Assembly (NCBI GenBank): GCA_902791165.1
Contig: CADAVB010000010.1
Location: forward strand, 1 to 64,000
DNA: 64,000 nt
Origin: an uncultured Bacteroidia bacterium
GTDB lineage: Bacteria; Bacteroidota; Bacteroidia; Bacteroidales; F082
Reading direction: 5' to 3'
Part shown: one piece after another, positions 42,306 to 51,763 of the stretch
How positions within the stretch are numbered: position 1 is the stretch's first letter
How the letters are laid out: every line of letters begins with the position of its first letter
Notes under the pieces: generated by a model
Seen by the model: only the letters and a program-made list of their open reading frames with translations
Database searches by the model: none
Told to the model about the DNA's origin: nothing
Position numbers and translations under genes: made by a program

Positions 42306-43226
42306 TTGGATGCCTACCGCACGCTTGGCAAGTCAGTCGTGAAGGTGCTTCTGGGGCTGACGTTTGTCGTGTCGGCAGTACTCAAACTGATTGACATCGA
42401 CCGATTTGAGATTTACATCTACAGTTACCATTTTTTTAGCCTTAATTTCAGTTTCTTGGTGGCACGAGCGGCCATCATCGTGGAATTGGTTTTTGGTATT
42501 GGGTTGGTTTCCAATGTTTTCCACAAACTAATGTGGTGGGGGAGTGTCGTCATGCTTTTTGGCTACACCTTATTATTAATATATGCCGTTCGTTTGGGCC
42601 GCACCGACAACTGCCACTGCTTCGGCGACTATTTACGCTTCAACCCATGGCAGAGCATCCTAAAAAACGTGGTTATGTTGGCTCTTTTCGCCTTGATTTA
42701 CAAGCTGAAAGACAGGCGTTTTCGCAGACAATGGCTTGCTTTGGCGACGGTTGTCCTTGTTTCGACCGTGGCGGTTTTCGTCATCTCGCCCCCTGACAAT
42801 TTCATGTCAAGCTACGATGACGAACATTCTTTGCAGACGGAATACTTTGAAGTCGCCCTTCAAGAAACCCCGTTGAAAGACCTCAATTTGGACGAAGGAA
42901 AGCATGTAATTTGTTTTTACTCAACGAGTTGTGAATATTGCCAAATGGCGGCACACAAGCTCTCTTTGATGCAACAGTTCTATGGTTTTCCGGCGGACAG
43001 AATCACCTACATCTTCATGGGTAGCGAGGAAGGTATCGAAAAGTTTTACGAACATTCTGAATCGGCGCGCTATCGGAATGTTTTGTATGAAGATGTCCCT
43101 AATCTGCTGAAAATCACCAATGGAAATTTCCCCGTCATCGTATTGCTTGACAACGGGGATGTGGTTCACGAGTATGGCTTTCGGAGCATGAAAGAGGATG
43201 AAATTAAGGCATTTATGGCCTTCTGA
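42306..43226 (+). CDS. MauE/DoxX-like membrane protein with C-terminal thioredoxin-like domain
   Basis: 306 residues. The first about 160 hold four to five membrane segments with the MauE/DoxX pattern (FVVSAVLKLIDIDRFEIYIY, then NCHCFGDYL). The C-terminal part is periplasmic and thioredoxin-like with CEYC in FYSTSCEYCQMAAHKL and a later NFPVIVLLDNG. It is a probable thiol-redox protein of the envelope. The only in-frame start after the preceding stop is TTG at 42306, so the exact start is uncertain. Its 3' end overlaps the convergent dipeptidase by 14 bases. Confidence 0.75.
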   Translation: MDAYRTLGKSVVKVLLGLTFVVSAVLKLIDIDRFEIYIYSYHFFSLNFSFLVARAAIIVELVFGIGLVSNVFHKLMWWGSVVMLFGYTLLLIYAVRLGRTDNCHCFGDYLRFNPWQSILKNVVMLALFALIYKLKDRRFRRQWLALATVVLVSTVAVFVISPPDNFMSSYDDEHSLQTEYFEVALQETPLKDLNLDEGKHVICFYSTSCEYCQMAAHKLSLMQQFYGFPADRITYIFMGSEEGIEKFYEHSESARYRNVLYEDVPNLLKITNGNFPVIVLLDNGDVVHEYGFRSMKEDEIKAFMAF

Positions 43227-44934
43227 ACCGTTCTCCCGTTTGCTCAATCACGGCCTTTTTCCATGAATCCGGATAACCGGGCTGCAAAGGCTTGGCGGGA
43301 TAGCCGTAGCCGTTGCGCTTGAACTGGTGGTTCTCCTCTTGCTTTATGTTGCTATCCAAGTATTTGACCAACAAGTAATTATCCAAGGCTTTCCAGTTTT
43401 TTACAGTGTTGTGTCCGGCTTGGTTGGAAAAGTCGGTGAGGTAGGCGATGGCCTTGGTCGGGTCTTGTTCGTAGAGGTTCAAAGCTTGGTTGTCGGCATT
43501 ATTGACCTGCTCCATATAAACGCTCTCCAATGCGTTTTGAACCAATTGGATGTCGTCAATCACGCGATTATAAAAGAGGTACTTGAAATGCGCCAAGCGG
43601 TTGAAGACCCAGAAGGCGGCGTTGTCGCTGTAGGTTAAAATGTCGCCGTTGCCCACGCGGTATTCAATCGGCACTTCGGTGATGGAACAGTAGAAAGGCG
43701 TGTAAACCGTTGAATTTGTGTCGTCCACGCCAAACCAGATGATGCCGCCAATCGGATTGGGTAGCCAATTGCGGCTTTGTGCAATGAAAGAGAAACCCGT
43801 CTGCACAACCTCGATACTGCGCTCGTTGAGGTATTTTTTGCCCTCAAATTCCCAATAAAGCGGATTGAAGCGGAAAGGCGAACCGAAGGGACCGCCGCCC
43901 ACGTCCTTGGTTTTGTCCAATTCCGTGCCTTGGAAATGGTCGCGGTGGAAAGCCATCATATCACTGAGGCTGACTTTCTGCTTCGGCTTGACATACAGCG
44001 GCATACGGTGCGTCAGGTCTTTTCCAGTGACATAGTCCCAATACTCGTCCATGCCGTCGCAAACCTTGTTGAACATCGTCCAAACGCGGAGGTCGCACAC
44101 GCGAGCAGTGCTGAAATCGACGGGGGCGTAGGCGGCTGAAAAGTCGAAGTCCTTGTCCTTGCCGCTGAAGTAGCCCTTGCGGCGTGCAAAGTCGATGATG
44201 TCGTGCTTGTAAATCACCTCAACTTGCTCATTATATAGCTTTTTCCAGTCCTTGTCGGTGATGGATGTCTTGCCGTCGCGCAAAGGGAAAGTGGTGATTC
44301 TCGCGGCGTTGGCGTGACCGCTCACATAGCCGTCGGGGATGCGGATGGCCACCCACACCGCGCCACGGTCGGCGTTGATGGTGTCGCCGGTCTTGGTTAC
44401 CTTGGGCGTGTAGCCCTTGGGCATGATTTCCATATACCAAACCTCGTTGGCATCGCTGATGCTAAACGACTCGCCGTCAGAGCCGTAGCCGTATTCTTCC
44501 ACCAAGTCAGCCATCACTTTGATGGCTTCGCGGGCGGACTTGCTGCGCTCCAGAGCGATGAACATGAGGCTGCCATAATCCACGATGCCAGTCGGGTCGA
44601 TAAGTTCCTCGCGACCGCCAAAAGTGGTCTCGCCAAGGGCCACTTGAAACTCGTTGATGTAGCCCACAACTTGGTAAGTGTGAGAAGGTTGCGGTACGCT
44701 GCCACGCGGCGCGTTGGTGCCACGGTCGTAGCACACGCGCATACTGCCTGCAGGCCAGTCGGCGGCAGGGGTGAAGTAGAGTTCGCCATAGCGGATGTGC
44801 GAGTCGGCGCAATAACTAATCATCGTGGAGCCATCCACGCTGGCGCCTTTGGTAATCAGGAAGTTGGTGCAAGCCTGCGCCGCGTTGAAGCCAGCGAGCA
44901 GGGCGAGGAGGAGGAGGGATTTGATGGTGTTCAT
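43213..44934 (-). CDS. Secreted C69-family dipeptidase
   Basis: 573 residues. The signal peptide ends at NAAQA, and the next residue is Cys22 in CTNFLITKGASVDGSTM, the N-terminal nucleophile of C69 peptidases, exposed by cleavage. The acyl domain continues with GETTFGGREELIDPTG, DYGSLMFIALERSKSAREAI and EVWYMEIM. It probably releases dipeptides or amino acids in the periplasm, useful for an amino-acid fermenter. A TATTTTTG -7 element on this strand is at 44962-44969. Confidence 0.87.
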   Translation of the reverse strand: MNTIKSLLLLALLAGFNAAQACTNFLITKGASVDGSTMISYCADSHIRYGELYFTPAADWPAGSMRVCYDRGTNAPRGSVPQPSHTYQVVGYINEFQVALGETTFGGREELIDPTGIVDYGSLMFIALERSKSAREAIKVMADLVEEYGYGSDGESFSISDANEVWYMEIMPKGYTPKVTKTGDTINADRGAVWVAIRIPDGYVSGHANAARITTFPLRDGKTSITDKDWKKLYNEQVEVIYKHDIIDFARRKGYFSGKDKDFDFSAAYAPVDFSTARVCDLRVWTMFNKVCDGMDEYWDYVTGKDLTHRMPLYVKPKQKVSLSDMMAFHRDHFQGTELDKTKDVGGGPFGSPFRFNPLYWEFEGKKYLNERSIEVVQTGFSFIAQSRNWLPNPIGGIIWFGVDDTNSTVYTPFYCSITEVPIEYRVGNGDILTYSDNAAFWVFNRLAHFKYLFYNRVIDDIQLVQNALESVYMEQVNNADNQALNLYEQDPTKAIAYLTDFSNQAGHNTVKNWKALDNYLLVKYLDSNIKQEENHQFKRNGYGYPAKPLQPGYPDSWKKAVIEQTGERFRRP

Positions 44935-45353
44935 AAAGGATTCGATATTGATTTAATGGGACAAAAATAGTGAAAATCTTGCAGTTTTGTTTGTTGAAGT
45001 GTTTTTTTCGTTTCTTTGCAATGCCAAACGCCTCAATATCGGGCATCCATGGCGGATGTGGCCTGCCGGGTTGCGGAGACGTGGCTGCCGTAGGTCTCCC
45101 GTTCTTCCGCCTTTGCAATGCGGAAGCCGTGAGTATTAGCATTTGCAATGCGGGAAAACAACGATATGTGGCAGCCGCAGATTTGTTTAGATTTATGTGA
45201 GATTTGTTTCCTCAGCCGTCAACCTTCCAGCACAAACTCCTCAAAAACATCTGGCGTAATCACCTTGAATGTTGCGATGGGATATGCTTCCGAGATTTTT
45301 TCTAAAATGATAGCAAACCAAAAATAATTGTACCTTTGCCGAAAAATCCAGCC
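44935..45353. other. Intergenic region with TTTGCAATGC repeats and a gene fragment
   Basis: Between the divergent dipeptidase and rarA. It holds three TTTGCAATGC units (about 45016, 45113 and 45146) within a stretch that reads as a 76-codon frame (44970-45200) which I regard as repeat-derived. Next, on the - strand at 45219-45335, is an open frame without a start that ends in ISEAYPIATFKVITPDVFEE followed by FVLEG and a stop, resembling the tail of a degraded gene. A TACCTTTG -7 element for rarA is at 45331-45338. Confidence 0.45.
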
Positions 45354-46637
45354 ATGCAATCAACCATCCCATTAGCGGAACGCCTGCGCCCGACTTCGCT
45401 TGACGATTACATCGGGCAGAAGCACATCATCGGCGAAAACGCCGTGCTGCGCCGTGCCATCGAGAGCGGGCGCGTGCCGTCCATGATTTTCTGGGGACCG
45501 CCTGGCGTGGGTAAGACCACCTTGGCTTTCATCATCTCCAAGCAGGTGAAACGGCAGTTTTTCCAATTGAGCGCCGTCAGTAGCGGTGTGAAGGAAGTCC
45601 GCGAAGTCATCGACAGGGCAAGGATGGCTCCCGAGGCACCTATTTTATTTATAGACGAAATCCACCGTTTCAGCAAGTCGCAGCAGGACTCGTTGCTCGG
45701 TGCCGTGGAGCGCGGTTTGGTCACGCTGATTGGCGCGACGACGGAAAACCCGAGCTTTGAAGTTATTTCGCCTTTGCTGTCGCGTTGTCAAGTGTATGTG
45801 CTCAAGTCGCTGGAAAAAGAGGATTTGGAGATTCTTCTGGCCAAGGCCGCGAAGGCGTTGGAATACGACTTCGGCAAGAAAATCACAGTCAAAGAGCCTG
45901 AAGCCTTGATGCAAATCAGTGGGGGTGATGGACGCAAGTTATTGAACGCCACGGAATTGGTCGTCACTTCACTGAACGACTTGGACGAAACCGCCGAGGA
46001 ACTCGTCATCACCAACGATTTCACCACCGACTGCATCCAGAGTAACCTCGTGAAATATGACAAGCAGGGCGAGATGCACTACGACATCATTTCGGCCTTC
46101 ATCAAGTCGATGCGTGGCAGCGACCCCAACGCGGCCCTCTATTACCTCGCCCGCATGATTGAGGCAGGGGAGGACCCGCTTTTCATCGCCCGCCGTATGC
46201 TGATTCTCTCGTCGGAGGACATTGGCAACGCCAATCCCAACGCGCTGTTGCTTGCCAACGCCTGCTTCGACGCGGTGAACAAAATCGGCTGGCCCGAAAG
46301 CCGCATCATTTTGGCGCAAACGGTTACTTATTTGGCTTCGTCGCCCAAGAGCAACGCAGCTGTGGCCGCCATCGACAAGGCACAAGCTTTGGTGCGAGAA
46401 ACCGGCGATTTGTCAGTGCCGCTCCACCTCCGCAACGCACCGACCAAATTGATGAAAGACCTTGGTTACGCTGACGGTTACAAGTACGCACACGCTTACA
46501 CGGGCAATTTTGTGGAGCAAGAATTTTTGCCAAACGAAATTTCTGGCACGGTTTTGTATGAGCCACAGGATAACCCGCGCGAGCGCGAATTGCGCAAGAA
46601 CCTGCGTGACAAGTGGAAGGAGAAGTATGGGTATTAG
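45354..46637 (+). CDS. rarA: Replication-associated recombination ATPase RarA (MgsA)
   Basis: 427 residues. The N-terminus PLAERLRPTSLDDYIGQKHI, Walker A GPPGVGKTT at residues 48-56, Walker B ILFIDEIHRF, sensor GATTENPSFEV and the C-terminal tetramerisation part (GSDPNAALYYLARMIEAGED) are typical. It acts on stalled replication forks. The start at 45354 is preferred to the TTG at 45336, because that codon lies inside the TACCTTTG promoter element. Confidence 0.95.
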   Translation: MQSTIPLAERLRPTSLDDYIGQKHIIGENAVLRRAIESGRVPSMIFWGPPGVGKTTLAFIISKQVKRQFFQLSAVSSGVKEVREVIDRARMAPEAPILFIDEIHRFSKSQQDSLLGAVERGLVTLIGATTENPSFEVISPLLSRCQVYVLKSLEKEDLEILLAKAAKALEYDFGKKITVKEPEALMQISGGDGRKLLNATELVVTSLNDLDETAEELVITNDFTTDCIQSNLVKYDKQGEMHYDIISAFIKSMRGSDPNAALYYLARMIEAGEDPLFIARRMLILSSEDIGNANPNALLLANACFDAVNKIGWPESRIILAQTVTYLASSPKSNAAVAAIDKAQALVRETGDLSVPLHLRNAPTKLMKDLGYADGYKYAHAYTGNFVEQEFLPNEISGTVLYEPQDNPRERELRKNLRDKWKEKYGY

Positions 46638-46800
46638 GTTGGAGGTATGAGGTATGAGGTATGAAGTTAGGAGGTAGGAGGTAGCCCTGAAAGGGCGATT
46701 TAATTCAGCCCGACGTGCAACGTCGGGGAAATTGGCGGATGCCAAACGACGCGAAACGTCGTGAAAAATGGCGGATGCCAGTCCCGTAGGGACGACATAT
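46636..46800. repeat. Heptamer array and cluster of six small hairpins
   Basis: 46636-46684 repeats GGTATGA/GGAGGTA. Then come GCCC-TGAAA-GGGC (46684), CCCGACG-TGCAA-CGTCGGG (46709), TGGC-GGAT-GCCA (46733), ACGACG-CGAAA-CGTCGT (46746), TGGC-GGAT-GCCA again (46769) and GTCCC-GTA-GGGAC (46781). All are perfect stems within about 110 bases between rarA and the EcsC-like gene. Confidence 0.85.
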
Positions 46801-46845
46801 TAGTAAGCAGGCGACGTAAGTCCCTGCACAACAAAAAGCGAAAAA

Positions 46846-47589
46846 ATGAGCGAAGAAAACAAAGGAAAAAGTCTAACCCTCTGGAACAGAGTGCTCTCCA
46901 CCAGCCTCAACCTGCCTTTTGTGAAGGTGGATCGAGAAGAGTTCCTAACCAAGGAGCTATCGAAGTTTTGCACCCCGATGGAGATGATGGTCGCCTTGGA
47001 TGACACACCACTTAAAGTGCTGAACAAAAAGGAGATAGACAAATTGGCCAACCAGTGCATCAGTTATCATTTGACGATGGTGTGCGGCACATCCGCGCTG
47101 ATGGGCTTGCCGGGCGGCTGGTGGATGGCAGGCACGATTCCCACCGACCTTACCCAGTTTTACGGACATATTCTCGCGCTCATGCAGAAGTTGATTTATC
47201 TCTATGGTTGGCCTGCCTTGACCAATGTAAACAAGCAGTTGGACGACGGCTCGCTTCAAATCATGACGCTCTTTGTCGGCGCGATGATGGGCAACAAGAT
47301 GGCCGTCGAGGCTTTGACGAAGGTTGTCGGGCAAGTCTCGAAAAATGCCGGGCTGAAGGTTTCGGAGGGCATTTTGGCGCAGTATGCCATCAAAATTGCG
47401 CAGTGGATTGGCATCAACATGACGAAGGAAGGCTTTGCCAAAGGCGTTGGGAAAGTGCTTCCACTTGTTGGTGCGCCCATTTCGGCCACCATCACCTATT
47501 ACACTTTCCGCCCTATGGCGCGTCGGCTGAAGGCGCACCTCGACGATTTGTACGAAATGCGCCAACTGCGCGAAAGCGCCAAGGATTAA
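46846..47589 (+). CDS. EcsC-like protein
   Basis: 247 residues resembling the EcsC family: a helical N-terminus, then a Gly-rich hydrophobic part (CGTSALMGLPGGWWMAGTIP, DLTQFYGHILALMQKLIYLY) and a C-terminal segment (GKVLPLVGAPISATITYYTF). The family's biochemical role is unknown; membrane association is likely. Its TAA overlaps, tail to tail, the TAA of the gene on the other strand. The family assignment is by pattern only. Confidence 0.6.
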   Translation: MSEENKGKSLTLWNRVLSTSLNLPFVKVDREEFLTKELSKFCTPMEMMVALDDTPLKVLNKKEIDKLANQCISYHLTMVCGTSALMGLPGGWWMAGTIPTDLTQFYGHILALMQKLIYLYGWPALTNVNKQLDDGSLQIMTLFVGAMMGNKMAVEALTKVVGQVSKNAGLKVSEGILAQYAIKIAQWIGINMTKEGFAKGVGKVLPLVGAPISATITYYTFRPMARRLKAHLDDLYEMRQLRESAKD

Positions 47590-47813
47590 CGCTTGTATTC
47601 CTTCAAGTAAATGTCGTGCAGCTCCGAATCGGAGGTTTGGAGGATGGCCTTGTAGTTCATCTGTTTTTCTGTCATCAGCCATTCCGTGAACTCGTCCACA
47701 AACGTCTTGATGTCAGAATGTTGCATCTTGATGTAAATCAGGTTGAGTTTGGCTTTTGCCTCGGTTTCGTTGAGGCCGTCGTTGGTCATGATTTTTTCGG
47801 TGAGTTTGTCCAT
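47586..47813 (-). CDS. Small hypothetical protein (75 aa)
   Basis: A charged, helical protein (MDKLTEKIMTNDGLNETEAK, then LNLIYIKMQHSDIKTFVDEF) without signal or membrane segment; no family recognised. It ends convergently with the EcsC-like gene, sharing the sequence TTAA. Its 5' region is the AT-rich 47814-48121 gap. Confidence 0.55.
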   Translation of the reverse strand: MDKLTEKIMTNDGLNETEAKAKLNLIYIKMQHSDIKTFVDEFTEWLMTEKQMNYKAILQTSDSELHDIYLKEYKR

Positions 47814-48121
47814 AGTGCTTTGTTTTAGTGGTTTTAGACTGCAAACATACGAAAAAAAACTGGATTTGTCAAGTCATGATTTACACAAAAAGCACCGTTT
47901 TTGACATTTTTTCAAAAAAAAATTGATTTTTTTTCAATTTTAACGTTGTAATAAAAAAAATGTAGTATTTTTGCAACGGTTTTTGGAACCTCATTTTGTG
48001 TATCGCATTTTGGTAAAGGTTTCATAAATTTTGGTTTTTGGTTCTTGAAAATCCTGGCTTCGGTCGGGATTTTCTTGTTTTATGAATGTGTTTTCGTACC
48101 TTTGCCGGCGCTTTTGGAACT
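47814..48121. other. AT-rich divergent intergenic region
   Basis: 308 bases with long A and T runs (47860-47970), a TATTTTTG motif at 47966-47973 and a hairpin GAAAATCC/GGATTTTC (48047-48074) that abuts the promoter of the TonB receptor. I see no gene, and no cobalamin-riboswitch core (B12 box) in front of the BtuB-like receptor. Confidence 0.5.
48075..48104 (+). promoter_or_regulatory. Promoter of the BtuB-like receptor gene
   Basis: TTG (48075-48077) and TACCTTTG (48097-48104) are 19 bases apart. The expected start is near 48111, so the leader is about 10 bases. The hairpin 48047-48074 ends exactly where the upstream element begins. Confidence 0.6.
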
Positions 48122-50053
48122 ATGAAACAACGGATAAGAAATAGTATCCTATGGTTGTTGGGTTTGTTGTTTTCGCAACTTCAAGCCCAAGACACCATCA
48201 TGCTCCAACCCGTAGAGGTGACGGCAGACAAAATCGGCGTGGAAGTGCTCAAACCTTTGGTGGCGAGGAAATTGGATACGCTCGTGCTGCAGTCCAAAAG
48301 CACCTCAAGCCTGTCGGACTTGCTCATCCAGCACAGCCCTGTATTCATCAAGACTTATGGACCTGGAGGCGTTTCCACCGCTTCGTTTCGCGGCACCACG
48401 GCCAGCCACACGCTTGTGCTTTGGAACGGCTTCCAACTCAACGCGCCCACGCTCGGGCAAGTCGATTTCAGCACCATTCCTGTCTTTTTGGCCGACGACG
48501 TGAGCCTCAACTGGGGCAGCGGAACCTCCAATAACAGCGGCGGCTTGGGCGGCTCTGTCAATATCGACAACACCCATCATTTTGGCGACGGCTTTTTGCT
48601 CGACTTGAAGCAGACTTACGGCAGTTTCAACACGTTGGGAAGCTTTGTCACGGTGGGCAACTATGGCAAGAAGTTTTCGTTTCGCGTGAAGGCCTACCGC
48701 AACTCGTCTGACAACGATTTTGAGTACGAAAATTTGGCCACCATCCCGCACCAAACCATGAAGCAACGCAACGCCGACTTCGTCGATTACGGCGTGATGC
48801 CAGAGGTGAGCCTTTTGTTGGGCAAGAGTATCATTACGGTTTCATCGTGGAACCAGTGGAACAACCGCAACTTGCCACCTATCATGCCTAATGTCTTCAA
48901 TATCAATATGGAAGAATGGACGAGTGATAACTTCTCGCGCAACTTTGTTTCGTTCAAGACCTTTTGGGAAACGGGCAGCCTGCAACTGAAATCGGCGGCT
49001 TTTGCGGAAAACCAACGTTATTTTCTTTTGACGCGCAATCCCGTCACCGACGACACCGTCACCTTTATTAATTCAGCGAACCGAGCCTTGATTCTGCACC
49101 AAATCGCCAACCTTGAGCAACACCTTTACAAGACTTGGATCTTGAAGGCCAAGCTGCAATGGGACCATGAGCAGGTGAGGAGCAACAACTATGCGGGCGT
49201 GAAGCGCCGCAATTTGGCATCAGCATACGCAGCCCTCGACGGTGAGCCTTTCGATTGCGCAAAACTCAGCCTGACAGCCCGTTACGACTTCACCGACGGC
49301 AAACCGATGGGACTCTTCCCGACGGCGACTTTCTCTTACCAACTGCCTTTCTATAAGGCGGTGAGCTTCACTTTGGGTTATAGCCACAACTATCGCAACC
49401 CCTCGCTAAACGACCTCTATTGGTACCCAGGCGGCAATCCCGACCTCTTGCCCGAAAACGGCCGCACGGTGGATTTGGCCGTGAAATACGGTCTGCAAAA
49501 AGGGGCATTCAAACTTGATTTGCGCTCGGGCGGCTATTTTTCCAACGTGAAGAACTGGATTCAGTGGATGCCGACCGCCTACCGTTTTTGGGTGCCAGAA
49601 AACGTCGCCAAGGTCTATGCGCGCGGCATAGAGAACCATATCGACGCGGCCTTTGTTAAGGAAAACTGGAAAATCACGTTGTCGGGGAATTATGTGTTCA
49701 CCGTCACCACTGACGAAAGCGAGAAGGCCTTTGCCCAAGGCACCAACGGCAAGCAGCTGATTTACATTCCGCGCCACCATGCTAATGCGTTTCTCAACAC
49801 GCAATGGAAGACGTGGAATTTGAGCTACACTTTTGAATACACGGGTCGTCGCAGCACGTCATACGCCGAGGACCAGTTTTTCGCCTACGACCTGCCTTAT
49901 TACACGCTGCATCACATCGCCATTGGAAAGAGAATCAATAAGTTTCGCATTGAGTTGCGCTGCAACAATATCCTTGATACCGAATACCAAAACGTGATTT
50001 GGCGCGCCATGCCTGGCCGGAGCTTTGAGGTGATGGGATGCTATAGATATTGA
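48122..50053 (+). CDS. TonB-dependent outer-membrane receptor, BtuB-like
   Basis: 643 residues from the ATG at 48122, which opens a proper signal peptide (MKQRIRNSILWLLGLLFSQL, then QAQ). The plug domain is clear (SLSDLLIQHSPVFIKTYGPG, then STASFRGTTASHTLVLWNGF and SGGLGGSVNID), followed by a beta-barrel ending in an aromatic residue (GRSFEVMGCYRY). It is short, like BtuB and other small-ligand receptors, and lacks a SusD partner. Cobalamin is an attractive ligand as KamDE needs it, but nothing in the sequence proves it. Confidence 0.8.
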   Translation: MKQRIRNSILWLLGLLFSQLQAQDTIMLQPVEVTADKIGVEVLKPLVARKLDTLVLQSKSTSSLSDLLIQHSPVFIKTYGPGGVSTASFRGTTASHTLVLWNGFQLNAPTLGQVDFSTIPVFLADDVSLNWGSGTSNNSGGLGGSVNIDNTHHFGDGFLLDLKQTYGSFNTLGSFVTVGNYGKKFSFRVKAYRNSSDNDFEYENLATIPHQTMKQRNADFVDYGVMPEVSLLLGKSIITVSSWNQWNNRNLPPIMPNVFNINMEEWTSDNFSRNFVSFKTFWETGSLQLKSAAFAENQRYFLLTRNPVTDDTVTFINSANRALILHQIANLEQHLYKTWILKAKLQWDHEQVRSNNYAGVKRRNLASAYAALDGEPFDCAKLSLTARYDFTDGKPMGLFPTATFSYQLPFYKAVSFTLGYSHNYRNPSLNDLYWYPGGNPDLLPENGRTVDLAVKYGLQKGAFKLDLRSGGYFSNVKNWIQWMPTAYRFWVPENVAKVYARGIENHIDAAFVKENWKITLSGNYVFTVTTDESEKAFAQGTNGKQLIYIPRHHANAFLNTQWKTWNLSYTFEYTGRRSTSYAEDQFFAYDLPYYTLHHIAIGKRINKFRIELRCNNILDTEYQNVIWRAMPGRSFEVMGCYRY

Positions 50054-50066
50054 GGATGAAGGAAAA

Positions 50067-50840
50067 TCAGTGGATTTTCCCCAATTCTTTTTCGATGGTG
50101 GCACGCAATTCCAAAGGTTTCACTGTACGAATCTCGCCGTCGATTACCATGCTGATGCGTCCTGTTTCTTCTGACACTACGAGAGCGATGCAGTCGTTGA
50201 CTTCCGTCACGCCAATGGCGGCGCGGTGGCGCAGACCATAATGACCAGGAATGTTGGTCTTTTGTGAAACGGGAAGGATGCAACGTGCTGCCGTGATGCG
50301 GTTGTTTCTGATGACCATGGCCCCATCGTGCAAAGGGCTATTTTTGAAGAAAATGTTTTCTATCAACGAATTATTGATGTCGGCATTGACAACTACACCC
50401 GTTGCAACGATGTCGTCGAGAAGGTTGTTGCGGGCAATCAAAATGAGGGCACCTTGTTTGATTTCGGCCATATTGGCACAAGCCTGTGTGATGGCATCAA
50501 GGTCGAGGTTGGCGTTATGACGCAAAAACTTGAAACGATTGACCCATTTACCTTCCTTGGCTTGGGTTCCGATGGTGAACAAAAACCGTCGGATTTCAGG
50601 CTGGAAGATGATGATGAGCGCGATGAAACCTACGCTGACAAAAGCACCGAGTATGGTGCTCAAAAGTTCCATCTGTAGCACTTTGACCACTTGCCAGATG
50701 AGGAAAATGGCAACAATGCCAAGGAAAATGCTGATGGCTGAGGTGCCTTTTAGGATGCGGTAGAACCAATAAAACAACAGTGCGACTAAAAAAACGTCGA
50801 TGATGTCGAAGATGCGCACTTGGATGAAAAGGTCAGTCAT
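50067..50840 (-). CDS. cdaA: Diadenylate cyclase
   Basis: 257 residues. Three N-terminal membrane helices (FDIIDVFLVALLFYWFYRIL onward), then the DAC domain with the catalytic DGA motif (NSPLHDGAMVI) and RHR motif (YGLRHRAAIGV). It makes cyclic di-AMP at the membrane. It lies downstream of folP and parE on the same strand, 44 bases after folP; in many Bacteroidota folP and the cyclase gene are neighbours. Confidence 0.93.
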   Translation of the reverse strand: MTDLFIQVRIFDIIDVFLVALLFYWFYRILKGTSAISIFLGIVAIFLIWQVVKVLQMELLSTILGAFVSVGFIALIIIFQPEIRRFLFTIGTQAKEGKWVNRFKFLRHNANLDLDAITQACANMAEIKQGALILIARNNLLDDIVATGVVVNADINNSLIENIFFKNSPLHDGAMVIRNNRITAARCILPVSQKTNIPGHYGLRHRAAIGVTEVNDCIALVVSEETGRISMVIDGEIRTVKPLELRATIEKELGKIH

Positions 50841-50884
50841 GGCTATAGTTTAACTCAACTTGAATTTGTGATTTGGCGGCAAAG

Positions 50885-51727
50885 TTACAAGGTTTTTCCG
50901 ATACTTTCACGAAAAACGCCCACCAATTCGATGGCTTCACGTGCTTTTCGCACATCGTGGACGCGGAGGATGTCGGCACCATTCAGCAGGGCTATGGTGT
51001 TGAGCACGGTGGTGCCGTTGTCGGCAGTGTCAGGGGTGGTACCGAGAACTTTGTTGATCAATGACTTTTTGGAAATGCCGATAAGAATGGGGCAGTTGTG
51101 GAGTCTATAACGGTCTAAATCGCCGAGTAATCGGTAGTTGGATTCGAGGCTTTTTCCGAAACCGATGCCTGGGTCCAAAATGATTTGCTGTTCGCCGTAG
51201 GCTTCCAAAACCTGGCATTGCTGTTCGAAAAACCCAAGAACGGTTTGATGGATGTCGCCGTCGAGGGCATATTGGTGCATGGTTTCGGGAGTGCCCACAC
51301 AGTGCATCATCACATAGGGGACGTGGTTTTGGCCTATGTAAGGTAGCATCTCCGCGTCGAAAAGTCCGCCGGAGATGTCGTTGATGAGGTTGGCGCCTTC
51401 AGCGAGGCAGGCCTCAGCTACGCTTTTCCGAAACGTGTCGATGGAAATAAGTGTTTCTGGGAAGGCCTTCCGTAAAACTCTTAAAATCGGGATGACACGC
51501 TCGGTTTCTTCATTCGCGGTGGCAATCGCGTTGTTGGGGCGAGTGGAACATCCTCCAATGTCAATGAAATCAGCACCTTCTGCAATCATGGTTTTGCAAT
51601 GATGTAAGGCGTTGTCAATCAAATTGTAACGTCCACCATCAGAGAACGAATCTGGGGTTACATTGAGAATGCCCATCACGGCGGGACGGTCAAAAATGAA
51701 GGTTTTTTCGTTGATAATGAGTTTCAT
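50885..51727 (-). CDS. folP: Dihydropteroate synthase
   Basis: 280 residues. Pterin-site motifs VMGILNVTPDSFSDGGRY, DIGGCSTRP (usually G-x-E/Y-STRP, here Cys), LINDISGG, LDPGIGFGKSLESNY and the closing RVHDV are present. It joins p-aminobenzoate to the pterin precursor in folate synthesis. The start at 51727 (MKLIINEKTFIF) is preferred; an in-frame ATG at 51757 would add 10 residues. Confidence 0.93.
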   Translation of the reverse strand: MKLIINEKTFIFDRPAVMGILNVTPDSFSDGGRYNLIDNALHHCKTMIAEGADFIDIGGCSTRPNNAIATANEETERVIPILRVLRKAFPETLISIDTFRKSVAEACLAEGANLINDISGGLFDAEMLPYIGQNHVPYVMMHCVGTPETMHQYALDGDIHQTVLGFFEQQCQVLEAYGEQQIILDPGIGFGKSLESNYRLLGDLDRYRLHNCPILIGISKKSLINKVLGTTPDTADNGTTVLNTIALLNGADILRVHDVRKAREAIELVGVFRESIGKTL

Positions 51728-51763
51728 GCTTTCTTTGGATTTGAGTGGTATTGACACAAAACT

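Noticed and set aside
47814..48121. Cobalamin riboswitch before the BtuB-like receptor
   Set aside because: I could not find the B12 box or the conserved core, and the promoter lies only about 25 bases before the ATG, leaving no room for a leader.
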